Below, piece by piece: positions 61,685-61,778 of a DNA stretch of 61,778 bases. A program made the translations under genes and the position numbers. The notes under the pieces were generated by a model. It was given only the letters and a program-made list of their open reading frames with translations, was not told the origin of the DNA and searched no databases. Positions within the stretch are counted from its first letter, which is position 1. Every line of letters begins with the position of its first letter. Source of the stretch: Stentor coeruleus (taxonomy: Eukaryota > Ciliophora > Heterotrichea > Heterotrichida > Stentoridae); the NCBI GenBank assembly GCA_001970955.1, contig MPUH01000360.1, positions 1-61,778 of the forward strand, written 5' to 3'.

Positions 61685-61778
61685 TGATATATGTTTATAA
61701 TATAAATTTAGACTGTATTTCTTTAAATTTATAATAATCTATTGATTATAACTGTATGATTATATTGTCGTTTATCTA

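Overview
The window reads as macronuclear DNA of a heterotrich ciliate, most likely Stentor or a close relative. It is AT-rich and gene-dense, with short spacers. TAA, TAG and TGA all terminate apparently intact genes. Every intron I could resolve is exactly 15 nt, with consensus GTAA....TATAG. The 15-nt intron plus the standard code is the known signature of Stentor coeruleus. Blepharisma shares the intron size but reads TGA as Trp. The species call is inference.

Layout. 1-9 kb: 3' end of a SERINC gene, a SIZ/PIAS SUMO ligase, Rab GDI, a mitoribosomal mL54-like protein, PIG-P, an orphan protein and IFT54. 9.9-14.9 kb: a 1661-residue Sfi1-type centrin-binding repeat protein. 15-22 kb: a decayed calcium-dependent kinase and a full PI4K type III alpha gene with two introns. 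24-29 kb: UPF1, a coiled-coil gene and a small MGC protein. 30-36 kb: a 7TM receptor fused to a PIP kinase, a decayed second copy of that fusion, a second MGC protein, a cyclin fossil and TRAPPC2. 37-41 kb: a gene-poor stretch of repeats and remnants. 41-52 kb: a zinc-finger protein, a coiled-coil protein, CDC14, a cAMP-receptor-like 7TM protein, two small proteins with CxCxxF tails and an arrestin-fold protein. 52-61.7 kb: a decayed Spinster-type transporter, a pseudo-OTU/coiled-coil/zinc-finger protein, a RING protein, a coiled-coil protein ending CRVF, a DEAD-box helicase and an orphan protein.

How the genes relate. There are no operons, but membrane and lipid signalling recurs: PI4K makes PI4P, the substrate class of the PIP-kinase domain of the receptor fusion. 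A second receptor, an arrestin and several candidate lipid-anchored small proteins lie nearby. Cytoskeletal functions are also present (Sfi1, IFT54, CDC14, coiled coils). Spacers repeatedly carry two-copy tandem duplications of about 27-82 bp. At least four genes (kinase, receptor-PIP kinase copy, cyclin, transporter) are recognisable pseudogenes. I recognised no rRNA, tRNA, CRISPR array or mobile element. Start codons were set to the first in-frame ATG; several frames stay open upstream to TTG or GTG codons that I did not use.
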